Shown: piece by piece, positions 1-6,016 of the stretch | Numbering within the stretch: the stretch's first letter is position 1 | Layout: each line of letters begins with the position of its first letter | Source: Gemmatimonadales bacterium | GTDB lineage: Bacteria; Gemmatimonadota; Gemmatimonadetes; Gemmatimonadales; GWC2-71-9 | NCBI GenBank assembly: GCA_025937755.1 | Contig: JAICQR010000010.1 | Span: forward strand, 1 to 35,306 | Direction of reading: 5' to 3' | Length of the DNA: 35,306 nucleotides | The notes under the pieces: model-generated | The model's input: the letters and a program-made list of their open reading frames with translations, nothing else | Told to the model about the DNA's origin: nothing | Database searches by the model: none | Made by a program: the position numbers and the translations under genes

Positions 1-35
1 CTGCTATCCTAACCACTTACGTGTCGGCAGCAGGC

Positions 36-65
36 TTGACCCTCGCTAGGGTTCGTGGCTATCTT
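36..65 (+). promoter_or_regulatory. Promoter of the tRNA-Leu/tRNA-Thr pair
   Basis: A -35 box TTGACC (36-41) is followed after 18 bases by a -10 box TATCTT (60-65), and tRNA-Leu begins 12 bases later. Both boxes resemble the housekeeping sigma-70 consensus. It is the clearest sigma-70 type promoter in the window and is used here as the local reference for the -10 sequence. The first 35 bases of the window show nothing I can identify. Confidence 0.65.
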
Positions 66-77
66 GCTCCGCCGCAC

Positions 78-159
78 GCCCTGGTGGTGAAACTGGTAGA
101 CACGCTATCTTGAGGGGGTAGTGCCGAAAGGCGTCGCGGTTCGAATCCGCGCCAGGGCA
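78..159 (+). tRNA. tRNA-Leu (anticodon GAG)
   Basis: This is a class II tRNA with a long variable arm. The acceptor stem GCCCTGG pairs with CCAGGGC. The anticodon stem CTATC/GGTAG encloses the loop TTGAGGG, giving anticodon GAG, which reads CUC and CUU leucine codons. The T arm CGCGG-TTCGAAT-CCGCG is perfect. The 3' CCA is not encoded, so it must be added after transcription. tRNA-Thr follows 5 bases later, probably on the same transcript. Confidence 0.96.
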
Positions 160-164
160 TGTTC

Positions 165-236
165 GCCACTGTAGCTCAGGGGTAGAGCTCTCGATTCGTA
201 ATCGAGCGGTCGTCGGTTCAAATCCGACCAGTGGCT
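165..236 (+). tRNA. tRNA-Thr (anticodon CGT)
   Basis: The acceptor stem GCCACTG pairs with CAGTGGC. The anticodon stem CTCGA/TCGAG encloses the loop TTCGTAA, giving anticodon CGT, which reads ACG threonine codons. The T arm has the usual GTTCAAAT core. CCA is not encoded. The 3' end lies one base from the stop codon of the convergent DUF885 gene, with no visible terminator between them. Confidence 0.95.
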
Positions 237-237
237 C

Positions 238-2169
238 TCAGGTGCCCCGCAGATATCCCGCCGGAATCGTCCCCTGCCGCATCAGCCGTTCGTGAAACGC
301 CCGCGCGTCAAAGCCGGCGCCGGCTTTCTTGCGCTCGGCTTCGCGTAGCTCCACGATCTCGTTCTTTCCCAGGTTGTACGTAATCGCCTGCGTCGGCCAC
401 TTGGAGTAACGATAGATCGCGCGGTCCGCGGTCTCGTACGCGGCATTCGCGGCCGGATCCGACCCGCGTCGCGCCGAGGCATCCGGCACGAACTCCACAT
501 GGGAAGCGAAGTAGTCCACCGCTTCCTCGAACGTCATCCGGCCCGTATGGATTCCCACGTCCACTCGCACCCGCACCGCCCGCATCAGCTGGGCCTGGAG
601 CATGTACAGGTACTCTGCCGGCGCATAGAATCCGAACGGCTCGCCATGGTTCTCGGCCATCAGTTCCTCTGCATACAGACCCCACCCCTCCGCCGCCATC
701 GAGTCCTGCCACATCGATGAGGAGTCCTCCACGGCACCCGGCGTGAGCCAGCGGATATTGGCGATATCGTCCGCATGCTGGGTCATGTACTTGTAATGCC
801 AGTCATGTCCCGGAAAGCCCTCGTGCACGGCGGTGGTCGCGACAGAGGCGCGGTTGTTCTGCGCCAGTGCCGCCGGATCGTTGCCGGTGGGCGAGAGGTA
901 GAAGCGCCCTACGCCTGTCTTCTTGAAGGGTGGAGCAGGATAGTATGCGGCCTCGATCGCGCTGCGCAGCACCGGCGGCGTCGCCACTACATCCAGCTGG
1001 TAGTCGGCCGGTACGTCGAACAGCGCCTTTTCCCGGCCGTATTCCACCGCGCGCTTGCCGGTGTCTACATACCACTGAAGCAGTTCATCGTCGTTGCGCG
1101 GCGAATCCTGGCCCAGGTGCGACAGCACCTGGCGCATGCTGGCCCTCTTCTCGGCGTCGGTATCGAATGCCAGCGTCAAACCCGCTGCGTCGGCCACCTG
1201 GGCCGCTACCGCGAAGATCTTGTCTTCGTACAGTGCCACCTGTTGCGCGCCGTAGTCCCACAACTCCGCCGGCGTGCGTTCCACCGCCAGGCAGTTGCGC
1301 ACCCGCCAGCCGTACTCGTCCTCTCCTGCAGCGTAGTGGTCTGCCGCGTCCGCGCCATAGGCGCCCGAGAGGAACTCGGCGAACGACTCGAATGCCGCCG
1401 CCGCCGCGGCCCCGGCTTCCCGGATACTGGTCAGCCCGGCTTCGGCAAACGCCCGCTGGCCGAGGTGTTGCTCCGCCTCTCCCGCCAGGGTCTCGCGGAA
1501 GTAGCTGGCGTTGGCTCGGCTGCCGCCGATGCCGTCCCGCTCGACCATCCTCCGGTCGGGCACGTTGCCGGCCGCGATACCCGCCTCGAGATTGACGCGT
1601 GCCGTCGCCAGGTATGCCGGTACCGCGTTGACTCGCCGCGCCACCAGCCGCCATTCCGCTTCGGTTCCGAGACCGGCCCCATCCGGCGTCATCTGCTGGA
1701 TTTGCCAGTCCACGCCGCGAAACGGTTCGGACACGTAGGTGTCTACCGCCCGTTCGTGGTAACGGCGATCGCCGTAGAGGCGGATCAGGAAGCCGAGCTG
1801 GGCCGACATTACCGAGCGATCCACCCACTCGGGACTGGCTTCCGTCGTCGGTGAAAGCCCGGCCATCGCCTGCTCGATTTCCCGGAAGAACTCCAGCTCG
1901 GCCGCGATCGCGGCTGGAGAGAAGTCGCGCAGCTTGCCGTTGATCTCTGCAAGGGAAGGGTCGTACCCGTCACCGCCGAGGTACGTGGCGGTCACCGGGT
2001 TCAGTTCCAGCACCCGCAGGAAGTAGCGGTCGCGCACCTGCGCGAAGTCATCGCTGTAACTGGCCGGCTCTGCATCCGGCGTCCGGCAAGCCGACACGTA
2101 ACGCAGGATGCCCAGCATTGCGGCAGAACGGACGCCCAGCGACAGCAGTTCTCGGCGGGGCAACAGCAT
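238..2169 (-). CDS. DUF885 family protein (putative zinc peptidase-like lipoprotein)
   Basis: 643 aa, about the usual length for DUF885 proteins. The N-terminus has a twin-arginine-like motif (PRRELLSLG), a hydrophobic stretch and a lipobox-like VSAC, so export by Tat and lipid attachment is likely. The DUF885 core runs over most of the rest and contains HEGFPGH in the last third, an HExxxH metal-binding motif as in metallopeptidases. The family is widely described as peptidase-like, but the substrate here is unknown. It seems to be a single-gene unit: it converges with the tRNA pair and is separated from the genes upstream by a heptamer repeat array. No clear ribosome binding site precedes the ATG. 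The family call is firm; the activity is inferred. Confidence 0.88.
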   Translation of the reverse strand: MLLPRRELLSLGVRSAAMLGILRYVSACRTPDAEPASYSDDFAQVRDRYFLRVLELNPVTATYLGGDGYDPSLAEINGKLRDFSPAAIAAELEFFREIEQAMAGLSPTTEASPEWVDRSVMSAQLGFLIRLYGDRRYHERAVDTYVSEPFRGVDWQIQQMTPDGAGLGTEAEWRLVARRVNAVPAYLATARVNLEAGIAAGNVPDRRMVERDGIGGSRANASYFRETLAGEAEQHLGQRAFAEAGLTSIREAGAAAAAAFESFAEFLSGAYGADAADHYAAGEDEYGWRVRNCLAVERTPAELWDYGAQQVALYEDKIFAVAAQVADAAGLTLAFDTDAEKRASMRQVLSHLGQDSPRNDDELLQWYVDTGKRAVEYGREKALFDVPADYQLDVVATPPVLRSAIEAAYYPAPPFKKTGVGRFYLSPTGNDPAALAQNNRASVATTAVHEGFPGHDWHYKYMTQHADDIANIRWLTPGAVEDSSSMWQDSMAAEGWGLYAEELMAENHGEPFGFYAPAEYLYMLQAQLMRAVRVRVDVGIHTGRMTFEEAVDYFASHVEFVPDASARRGSDPAANAAYETADRAIYRYSKWPTQAITYNLGKNEIVELREAERKKAGAGFDARAFHERLMRQGTIPAGYLRGT

Positions 2170-2223
2170 GGCAGGCTCACGGATGTTGACACCTCAATAT
2201 GACCCGTTGCCGGCCACCAGTCA

Positions 2224-2286
2224 CCCACTCCCCACTTCCCACTCCCCACTTCCCACTTCCCACTTCCCACTTCCCACTTCCCACTT
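2224..2286 (+). repeat. Tandem heptamer array (CCCACTT)9
   Basis: Nine uninterrupted 7-bp units occur here. Seven are CCCACTT and two of the first three are CCCACTC. The array lies between the start of the DUF885 gene and tRNA-Pro. Related arrays occur elsewhere in this window at 2908, 12197, 19963, 21030 and 21109. No function is known to me. It is non-coding despite several open frames reading through it. Confidence 0.95.
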
Positions 2287-2306
2287 TAACTTGCCCCCGC
2301 TCCACC

Positions 2307-2380
2307 CGGGACGTAGCGCAGTCCGGTAGCGCACTGCAATGGGGTTGCAGGGGTCGCGGGTTCAAATCCCGCCGTCCCGA
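2307..2380 (+). tRNA. tRNA-Pro (anticodon GGG)
   Basis: The acceptor stem CGGGACG pairs with CGTCCCG. The anticodon stem CTGCA/TGCAG encloses ATGGGGT, giving anticodon GGG, which reads CCC and CCU proline codons. The T arm GCGGG-TTCAAAT-CCCGC is perfect. CCA is not encoded. The antisense and sense frames across it give familiar false proteins (see rejected items). Confidence 0.96.
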
Positions 2381-2389
2381 TCGATCGAG

Positions 2390-2411
2390 GAGCCGGCCGG
2401 CGTGCCGGCTC
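2390..2411 (+). terminator. Stem-loop after tRNA-Pro
   Basis: GAGCCGGC pairs perfectly with GCCGGCTC across the 6-base loop CGGCGT, 9 bases after the tRNA. The T tract is weak (TT only), so it may be an imperfect intrinsic terminator or a processing stem. It lies just ahead of the FKBP gene. Confidence 0.5.
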
Positions 2412-2443
2412 TTCGCATGTCTGACTTGTACGCGGAGACACCC

Positions 2444-2902
2444 GTGCGCGTCGCCTTGCTTCTCGCTGTCACTCTCCTGCTGGCCGCCTGCTCGCTCGAT
2501 GACCTGCGCAGTCGCCCCCTCAATCCGCCAATCGCCAGGGAACTCGCCGTGAACGACGACGATCTGAACACCACCCCGTCGGGGCTTCGCTATCAGGACG
2601 TGACCGAGGGTGACGGAGCCGAGGCACGCGCCGGCGACTCCGTGTCGGTGCACTACACCGGCTGGCTCACCGATGGTTCCAAGTTCGACAGCAGCCGCGA
2701 TCGCGGGACGCCATACACGTTCCAGCTTGGAGCAGGACGGGTCATCGCGGGCTGGGAGGAGGGTGTGGCCGGCATGAAGGTGGGCGGCCGTCGCAAGCTC
2801 GTCATCCCCGCGAATCTGGGCTACGGCGCCCGCGGAGCGCCGCCGGTCATCCCGCCAGGTGCCACTCTGGTGTTCGACGTGGAACTGCTGGCCATCAAAT
2901 AG
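2444..2902 (+). CDS. FKBP-type peptidyl-prolyl cis-trans isomerase, lipoprotein
   Basis: 152 aa from the GTG at 2444. A GGAG box six bases upstream supports this start; the ATG at 2417 has no such box but stays possible. The N-terminus is a lipoprotein signal ([12 protein letters not shown]), so the enzyme should sit on the outside of a membrane. The FKBP fold fills the last ~110 residues, with the family hallmarks [14 protein letters not shown], the [12 protein letters not shown] region and IPANLGYGA. The enzyme speeds cis-trans isomerisation of proline peptide bonds, and as a secreted form it probably assists folding of envelope proteins. A CCCACTT array starts five bases after the stop codon. 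Confidence 0.93.
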   Translation: MRVALLLAVTLLLAACSLDDLRSRPLNPPIARELAVNDDDLNTTPSGLRYQDVTEGDGAEARAGDSVSVHYTGWLTDGSKFDSSRDRGTPYTFQLGAGRVIAGWEEGVAGMKVGGRRKLVIPANLGYGARGAPPVIPPGATLVFDVELLAIK

Positions 2903-2907
2903 CCCTC

Positions 2908-2941
2908 CCCACTTCCCACTTCCCACTTCCCACTTCCCACT
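2908..2941 (+). repeat. Tandem heptamer array (CCCACTT)4-5
   Basis: Four complete CCCACTT units and a partial fifth begin five bases after the FKBP stop codon. The unit is the same as in the array at 2224. A run of guanine tracts follows directly. Confidence 0.95.
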
Positions 2942-2967
2942 GGGGTGGGGAGGCCGGGGGGGTGGGG
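2942..2967 (+). other. Putative G-quadruplex motif
   Basis: Four guanine tracts (GGGG, GGGG, a run of seven G, GGGG) are separated by loops of 1, 5 and 1 bases. This fits the standard G-quadruplex pattern with room to spare. It lies on the sense strand about 110 bases before the OmpA-like gene, so it would be present in a read-through transcript from the FKBP gene. Formation in the cell is unproven. Confidence 0.5.
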
Positions 2968-3025
2968 TGACGCCCCTCACAGCACCCACCCCCTCCATTC
3001 GGCATGTTCGGGCACGTGCGTGACG

Positions 3026-3046
3026 CCATCCGTCCAAGTCGGATGG
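3026..3046 (+). other. Stem-loop in the leader of the OmpA-like gene
   Basis: CCATCCG pairs perfectly with CGGATGG across the loop TCCAAGT, 33 bases before the ATG. It could be a leader structure or an operator. There is no T tract, so it is not a convincing terminator. Confidence 0.35.
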
Positions 3047-3079
3047 GCGCCTGACTTCCGATGGTACCGAGGAGGATGT

Positions 3080-3736
3080 ATGCGGACGATGCCGCGTGGT
3101 GCGATGCTGGGAGCACTGACGCTTGTGATCGGGCTGGGTGCGTGTGCACCCAAGGTGACTCGTGAGGAGTTCCAGAGCGAGGTCACGAAGATCCGCGACG
3201 AGATGACAACGGGTGATCGCCAGCTGGCCACTCGCATCGACTCGCTCAACACTCGCATGTCCACGCTCGAGAGCGATCTCGCGGCGTTCCGGAGCGAGTA
3301 CAACGTAAGCCTGGAAGAGATGCAGGGCGCGCTGAAATTCAACGTTCCGGTGCATTTTGAGTTTGCCAGCGCAGAGCTGCGCGAGGCCGACCGCCCGGTG
3401 CTTGACCGGTTCGCGGGTGTGGTGCGGGAGCACTACCCCAACGCCGTGATTACGATCGAGGGTTTCGCGGATCCGGCAGGTTCGCGCGCTTTCAACAAGC
3501 GGCTGGGTATGGATCGCGCCGAAAGCGTGGTGAGCTATCTCAGTTCCAATGGCGCGCTGACCGGCGCCAGCCTCAAGGCCGTGAGCTACGGCGAGTCCAA
3601 CGACCGCCAGGTAGTGCCTGGTGCTCAGGGCCCTGGCCCGGAGGGCATGGAGAATCGGCGGGTTGCGCTGGTGATTGATTATGCCTCGCCCGACGCCGCG
3701 CCCATGACCGAGACCGAAGGCGTTTCGCTGCGCTAG
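3080..3736 (+). CDS. OmpA/Pal-like peptidoglycan-binding lipoprotein
   Basis: 218 aa from ATG 3080, which follows a strong GAGGAGG box four bases away; ATG 3089 is an alternative. A lipoprotein signal ends in LGAC. Residues ~25-75 form a charged heptad-like coiled coil (FQSEVTKIRDEM, LNTRMSTLESDL). The last ~120 residues are an OmpA C-terminal domain with FNVPVHFEFASAEL, the GFADPAG segment with its conserved Asp, and a late NRRV Arg. That domain binds peptidoglycan. The likely role is tethering the outer membrane to the cell wall, like Pal, but no tol genes are nearby. Lipid attachment and the wall-binding residues are visible; the exact partner is not. Confidence 0.9.
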   Translation: MRTMPRGAMLGALTLVIGLGACAPKVTREEFQSEVTKIRDEMTTGDRQLATRIDSLNTRMSTLESDLAAFRSEYNVSLEEMQGALKFNVPVHFEFASAELREADRPVLDRFAGVVREHYPNAVITIEGFADPAGSRAFNKRLGMDRAESVVSYLSSNGALTGASLKAVSYGESNDRQVVPGAQGPGPEGMENRRVALVIDYASPDAAPMTETEGVSLR

Positions 3737-3752
3737 ACGCTTGCTCCAGCAT

Positions 3753-3789
3753 AAACACAACGCCCCGCGATTCGCGGGGCGTTGTGTTT
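3753..3789. terminator. Bidirectional intrinsic terminator
   Basis: A perfect 17-bp stem (AAACACAACGCCCCGCG and its complement) with a 3-base loop ends in T runs on both strands. It therefore can serve the OmpA-like gene on the plus strand and the small secreted-protein gene on the minus strand, whose stop codon overlaps its right edge. Confidence 0.92.
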
Positions 3790-4106
3790 TACGGCACCAC
3801 TACGGTCACTCTCCCAGGCCGCGCCTCCCTCGGCACCTCCACTTCGACCAGAACAGGGCGGTCGGCTGTCGGCTGCGAGGACCGGATCGCCATCACTCCT
3901 TGACCGCGTTGACCGCCGTGACCGTCCTGACCCCCTTGACCGACCACCGCCTCGACCGGATCCCAAGCCTTCACCACCTGCACCCGAACGCCAATCGAAC
4001 CCGCGGATTGCGAGTGCCCTGGGGCCGTAATGCCGACCAGGGCGAGCATGGCGCCCGCCACCACCACACCTGTCCGACTCCAGTCTTGACCAGTCACGGT
4101 GCACAT
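3789..4106 (-). CDS. Small secreted protein of unknown function
   Basis: 105 aa, family not recognised. A signal peptide is visible (GVVVAGAMLALVGITAPGHSQS), leaving a mature chain of about 70 residues without cysteine. The middle is a glycine- and glutamine-rich tract (VGQGGQDGHGGQRGQG), encoded by five imperfect 9-bp tandem repeats (3900-3944) that keep the frame. The C-terminus alternates hydrophobic residues like a beta strand (PVLVEVEV, GRVTVVV). The gene ends exactly at a strong terminator and is divergent from the pilin operon across a shared control region, so a role in the same surface structure is possible but unproven. The start codon is uncertain, since only a weak ACAGG lies upstream. 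A competing open frame on the same strand (3733..4104) lacks these signs. Confidence 0.5.
   Translation of the reverse strand: MCTVTGQDWSRTGVVVAGAMLALVGITAPGHSQSAGSIGVRVQVVKAWDPVEAVVGQGGQDGHGGQRGQGVMAIRSSQPTADRPVLVEVEVPREARPGRVTVVVP
3900..3944. repeat. Five imperfect 9-bp tandem repeats inside the small secreted-protein gene
   Basis: The units TTGACCGCG, TTGACCGCC, GTGACCGTC, CTGACCCCC and TTGACCGAC follow one another. The period is a multiple of three, so copy changes would add or remove glycine/glutamine-rich tripeptides without a frameshift. Confidence 0.75.
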
Positions 4107-4358
4107 CCTGTCATTGTATGCCCATGCACCTCTATAGCAAGGATCGTGAACAAAGGTGCAATCGGTAACCGGCGCTGTAAGCCGTTGATATCACGTCAGT
4201 TGTCACAATTCCTGAAACAGCGGTCGGATTTTCAGAAAATGTCTGGAAACTTTACACCAGATGTCCAAATCTGAGACATTGCCGCATAACCACTTGGGCG
4301 GCATGCGGGTTGACGAAAGGCGTCAGTATCTTGACGGTTGACGAAAACGTTACAGAGT
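4107..4358. promoter_or_regulatory. AT-richer divergent control region with probable activator sites
   Basis: No gene is seen between the small secreted protein and the first pilin gene. By eye the stretch is clearly less GC-rich than its surroundings. It holds ATGTC half-sites at 4239-4243 and 4261-4265 and the inverted copy GACAT at 4275-4279, an inverted pair CTGAAA/TTTCAG (4212-4217, 4230-4235), and two copies of TTGACGAAA (4310-4318, 4338-4346). The first TTGACGAAA is part of TGACG-N5-CGTCA (4311-4325). Relative to the sigma-54 promoter downstream, the half-sites fall about 105-145 bases upstream of the start point, where enhancer-binding proteins usually bind. This assignment is inferred. 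Confidence 0.45.
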
Positions 4359-4373
4359 TGGCACTCCGGTTGC
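4359..4373 (+). promoter_or_regulatory. Sigma-54 (-24/-12) promoter of the pilin operon
   Basis: The sequence TGGCAC-N5-TTGC matches the sigma-54 consensus exactly in its core. The GG (4360-4361) and GC (4372-4373) doublets are separated by the required 10 bases. Predicted transcription start is near 4385, giving a leader of about 44 bases before the ATG at 4429. A promoter of this type needs an ATP-driven enhancer-binding activator, which is not encoded in this window. Confidence 0.72.
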
Positions 4374-4428
4374 CCTGCTGCTGCCCGATCCGCGCAGTCA
4401 TCCTTTACTCTCGCACAGGACCGGGCAC

Positions 4429-4929
4429 ATGCGCACCACCCTTTCGATCGCGCTGGCACTCGTGGTAGCCGGCTCGCTGGCCTCGCCGGCTCAGGCGCAG
4501 AACAGCGGTAACATCTTCGCCACCGCCACCGTGCTGAGCTCGATCTCGGTGACCGGCAACAACCTCGACTTCGGCAACGTCGCCCAGGGTCAGATCAAGA
4601 CTGTGGCGCCGGACGCCGCGGGCGCCGGCAACTTCACGGTGCTCGGCCAGTCGGCCACCCCGGTGGTGCTGTCGGTCACCTCGCTGCCGGCCGACGTCAA
4701 TCATGCGGGCCTGCCGCTCTCGGCCTGGCAGTACATGCATGCCGACGTCAATTCGACCGGTGGCCTGAGCGCCGCGGCCGTCGCCGTCGGCAGCACCTTC
4801 ACCGGCACCCTCGACGCCAGCGGCAACTACTACGTCTGGGTAGGCGCGACGCTGTCCGCCGGCGCCGCAGTGCCGGCCGGTTCGTACACCAGCACCACGC
4901 CGATCACCCTCCAGGTGGTCTACCAGTAA
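4429..4929 (+). CDS. DUF4402 pilin-like subunit 1 (probable major subunit)
   Basis: 166 aa with a clean Sec signal (cleavage after AQA in SPAQAQNSG). The mature part is a DUF4402 domain: an N-terminal strand TATVLSSISVTG, then LDFGNV, FTVLGQ, the glycine-flanked YYVWVGATL and a final strand ITLQVVYQ with a penultimate Tyr. DUF4402 proteins are predicted beta-sandwich surface or fimbrial subunits. There is no cysteine in the mature chain. An AGGA box lies eight bases before the ATG. As first gene behind the sigma-54 promoter, and followed by a strong stem-loop, it is probably the most abundant subunit. The family is firm; assembly into a fibre is inferred from the chaperone and usher downstream. 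Confidence 0.88.
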   Translation: MRTTLSIALALVVAGSLASPAQAQNSGNIFATATVLSSISVTGNNLDFGNVAQGQIKTVAPDAAGAGNFTVLGQSATPVVLSVTSLPADVNHAGLPLSAWQYMHADVNSTGGLSAAAVAVGSTFTGTLDASGNYYVWVGATLSAGAAVPAGSYTSTTPITLQVVYQ

Positions 4930-4946
4930 GCCTCGACGATCGGGTA

Positions 4947-4979
4947 GCCGGAGGAGACGGCGAAAGCTGTCCCTCCGGC
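4947..4979 (+). other. Intercistronic stem-loop with GAAA tetraloop
   Basis: Fourteen base pairs (one G-T pair) and a single bulged A close a GAAA loop, between the first and second pilin genes and 17 bases after the first stop codon. No T tract follows, so full termination is unlikely. Such stems commonly protect the 3' end of an upstream message or partly attenuate transcription, which would favour the first subunit. Confidence 0.7.
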
Positions 4980-4994
4980 GCCAGTCCCCCTGAC

Positions 4995-5480
4995 ATGCTG
5001 CTTCGATCGCTCGCCGCGCTGACTATGCTCACTGCTGCTTCAGCCGGCAGCGCCGCCCACGCGCAGAGTTCCGGATCTGCTGTCGTCCAGCTGACCTTGC
5101 TCCCTTCGCTCACCGTCACCGGCACCCAGGATCTCGAGTTCGGCACGGTCGCCGGGTTCAGCTCGACCACGGTCCTCGCTCGCGATGGCGGCAGGTTCAC
5201 CATTCAGGGGCAGTCCAACGCCCCGGTGGTGATCGAGATGACCCAGTTGCCATCCAGCCTGGCGCCCAACCTCGCATTGGGCGCGTGGACCGGCCTCCAC
5301 AACCGTTCTCCCGGCCCTGGCAGCGCGACCGCCTTCGCGCCAGCTCCTGGCGCAGCGCTCTCCGCCGTGCTGCACAACAACGGGCGCTATTTCATCTGGC
5401 TGGGCGCCACCCTCACGGCCACCGGTGCGCCCCTGGGACCCCACAGCGCTCCCATCGTGATCACCGTCGGGTACAACTGA
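4995..5480 (+). CDS. DUF4402 pilin-like subunit 2
   Basis: 161 aa with a Sec signal (cleavage after AHA in SAAHAQSSG). The mature part follows the same plan as subunit 1: LLPSLTVTG, LEFGTV, FTIQGQSNAPVVIEM, YFIWLGATL and a closing strand IVITVGYN. It is a diverged paralogue, with a longer proline-rich loop (SPGPGSATAFAPAPG) in the middle. The mature chain has no cysteine. The ATG is preceded by no obvious ribosome binding site, so translation may be weak or coupled. It lies 65 bases after subunit 1, beyond the stem-loop. Confidence 0.87.
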   Translation: MLLRSLAALTMLTAASAGSAAHAQSSGSAVVQLTLLPSLTVTGTQDLEFGTVAGFSSTTVLARDGGRFTIQGQSNAPVVIEMTQLPSSLAPNLALGAWTGLHNRSPGPGSATAFAPAPGAALSAVLHNNGRYFIWLGATLTATGAPLGPHSAPIVITVGYN

Positions 5481-5536
5481 CGTGCGTCGTCACGTACATT
5501 GCTGGCGTTCCCAGTCCATTGTTGATCCGGAGCTTC

Positions 5537-6016
5537 ATGCGAACCGCACCACCGCTGCTCGCGTTGGGTTGCCTGTGCCTGCTGGCGAGCCCCGCTTCTG
5601 CCCAGGGCCATGGCGGTCGGCCGATCCGGGTGCTTGGCGTCCGGGCACTCACGTTCGGGAGTCTCATCGCGGGCGCGCCGTCGTCCGTGCTGCGCACCGA
5701 TCCTGCCCGCGCGGGCCAGTTCGATCTGATGGCCCAGAACCGTGAGGTGGTGCTGGTGAGCTTCTCACTGCCGTCGGCCATGTCCGGCCCGGCTGGCGCA
5801 TCGCTGCCCGTGATGTTCTCCGGCACCGACGCCGGATTCTCACAGGAGCAGACCATCGGCGACCAGGTGGCATTCGACCCCCGCACTACCTACACCGGCA
5901 CCATGTCGAGGCAGGGCAGGGCGTCGATTTTCCTGGGCGGCACCGCGATGCCGGCCTTCAATCAGCCGCCGGGTAACTACTCCGGCACGGTCACCCTGAC
6001 GATTGCCTACCCGTGA
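5537..6016 (+). CDS. DUF4402-like pilin subunit 3 (probable minor or tip subunit)
   Basis: 159 aa starting at the ATG at 5537, behind a GGAG box; the longer open frame upstream is not coding. The signal peptide ends near ASAQG. The mature part is the most divergent of the three: RALTFGSLIAG, FDLMAQNREVVLVSF, a long middle loop, then ASIFLGGTAM and a last strand VTLTIAYP. It lacks the VTG strand of the other two. Cysteines occur only in the signal peptide. It may be a tip or anchor subunit, but this is a guess from its divergence. Its stop overlaps the GTG start of the chaperone gene by four bases, so the two are likely translated together. Confidence 0.78.
   Translation: MRTAPPLLALGCLCLLASPASAQGHGGRPIRVLGVRALTFGSLIAGAPSSVLRTDPARAGQFDLMAQNREVVLVSFSLPSAMSGPAGASLPVMFSGTDAGFSQEQTIGDQVAFDPRTTYTGTMSRQGRASIFLGGTAMPAFNQPPGNYSGTVTLTIAYP

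Noticed and set aside
78-236. tRNA genes as an integration site for a mobile element
   Set aside because: No integrase, no duplicated tRNA 3' end and no foreign-looking block were seen beside the tRNAs.
775-1854. Plus-strand open frame of 359 aa opposite the DUF885 gene
   Set aside because: Mirror frame of a recognised gene; arginine- and histidine-rich, without motifs.
2224-2286. CRISPR array
   Set aside because: The units are 7 bp with no spacers and no cas genes; it is a simple tandem repeat.
2199-2552. Plus-strand open frame with [19 protein letters not shown]
   Set aside because: This is the sense translation of the repeat array and tRNA-Pro, another familiar false annotation. The real gene starts at 2444 in a different frame.
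2177-3760. Long minus-strand open frame of 527 aa
   Set aside because: It runs antisense through the FKBP and OmpA-like genes, the heptamer arrays and tRNA-Pro. The piece [17 protein letters not shown] is a well-known false protein produced by antisense tRNA.
3733-4104. Alternative minus-strand frame of 123 aa over the small secreted-protein gene
   Set aside because: It reads through the terminator, has no signal peptide and is glycine/arginine-rich. The frame 3789-4106 fits the terminator and has a signal peptide.
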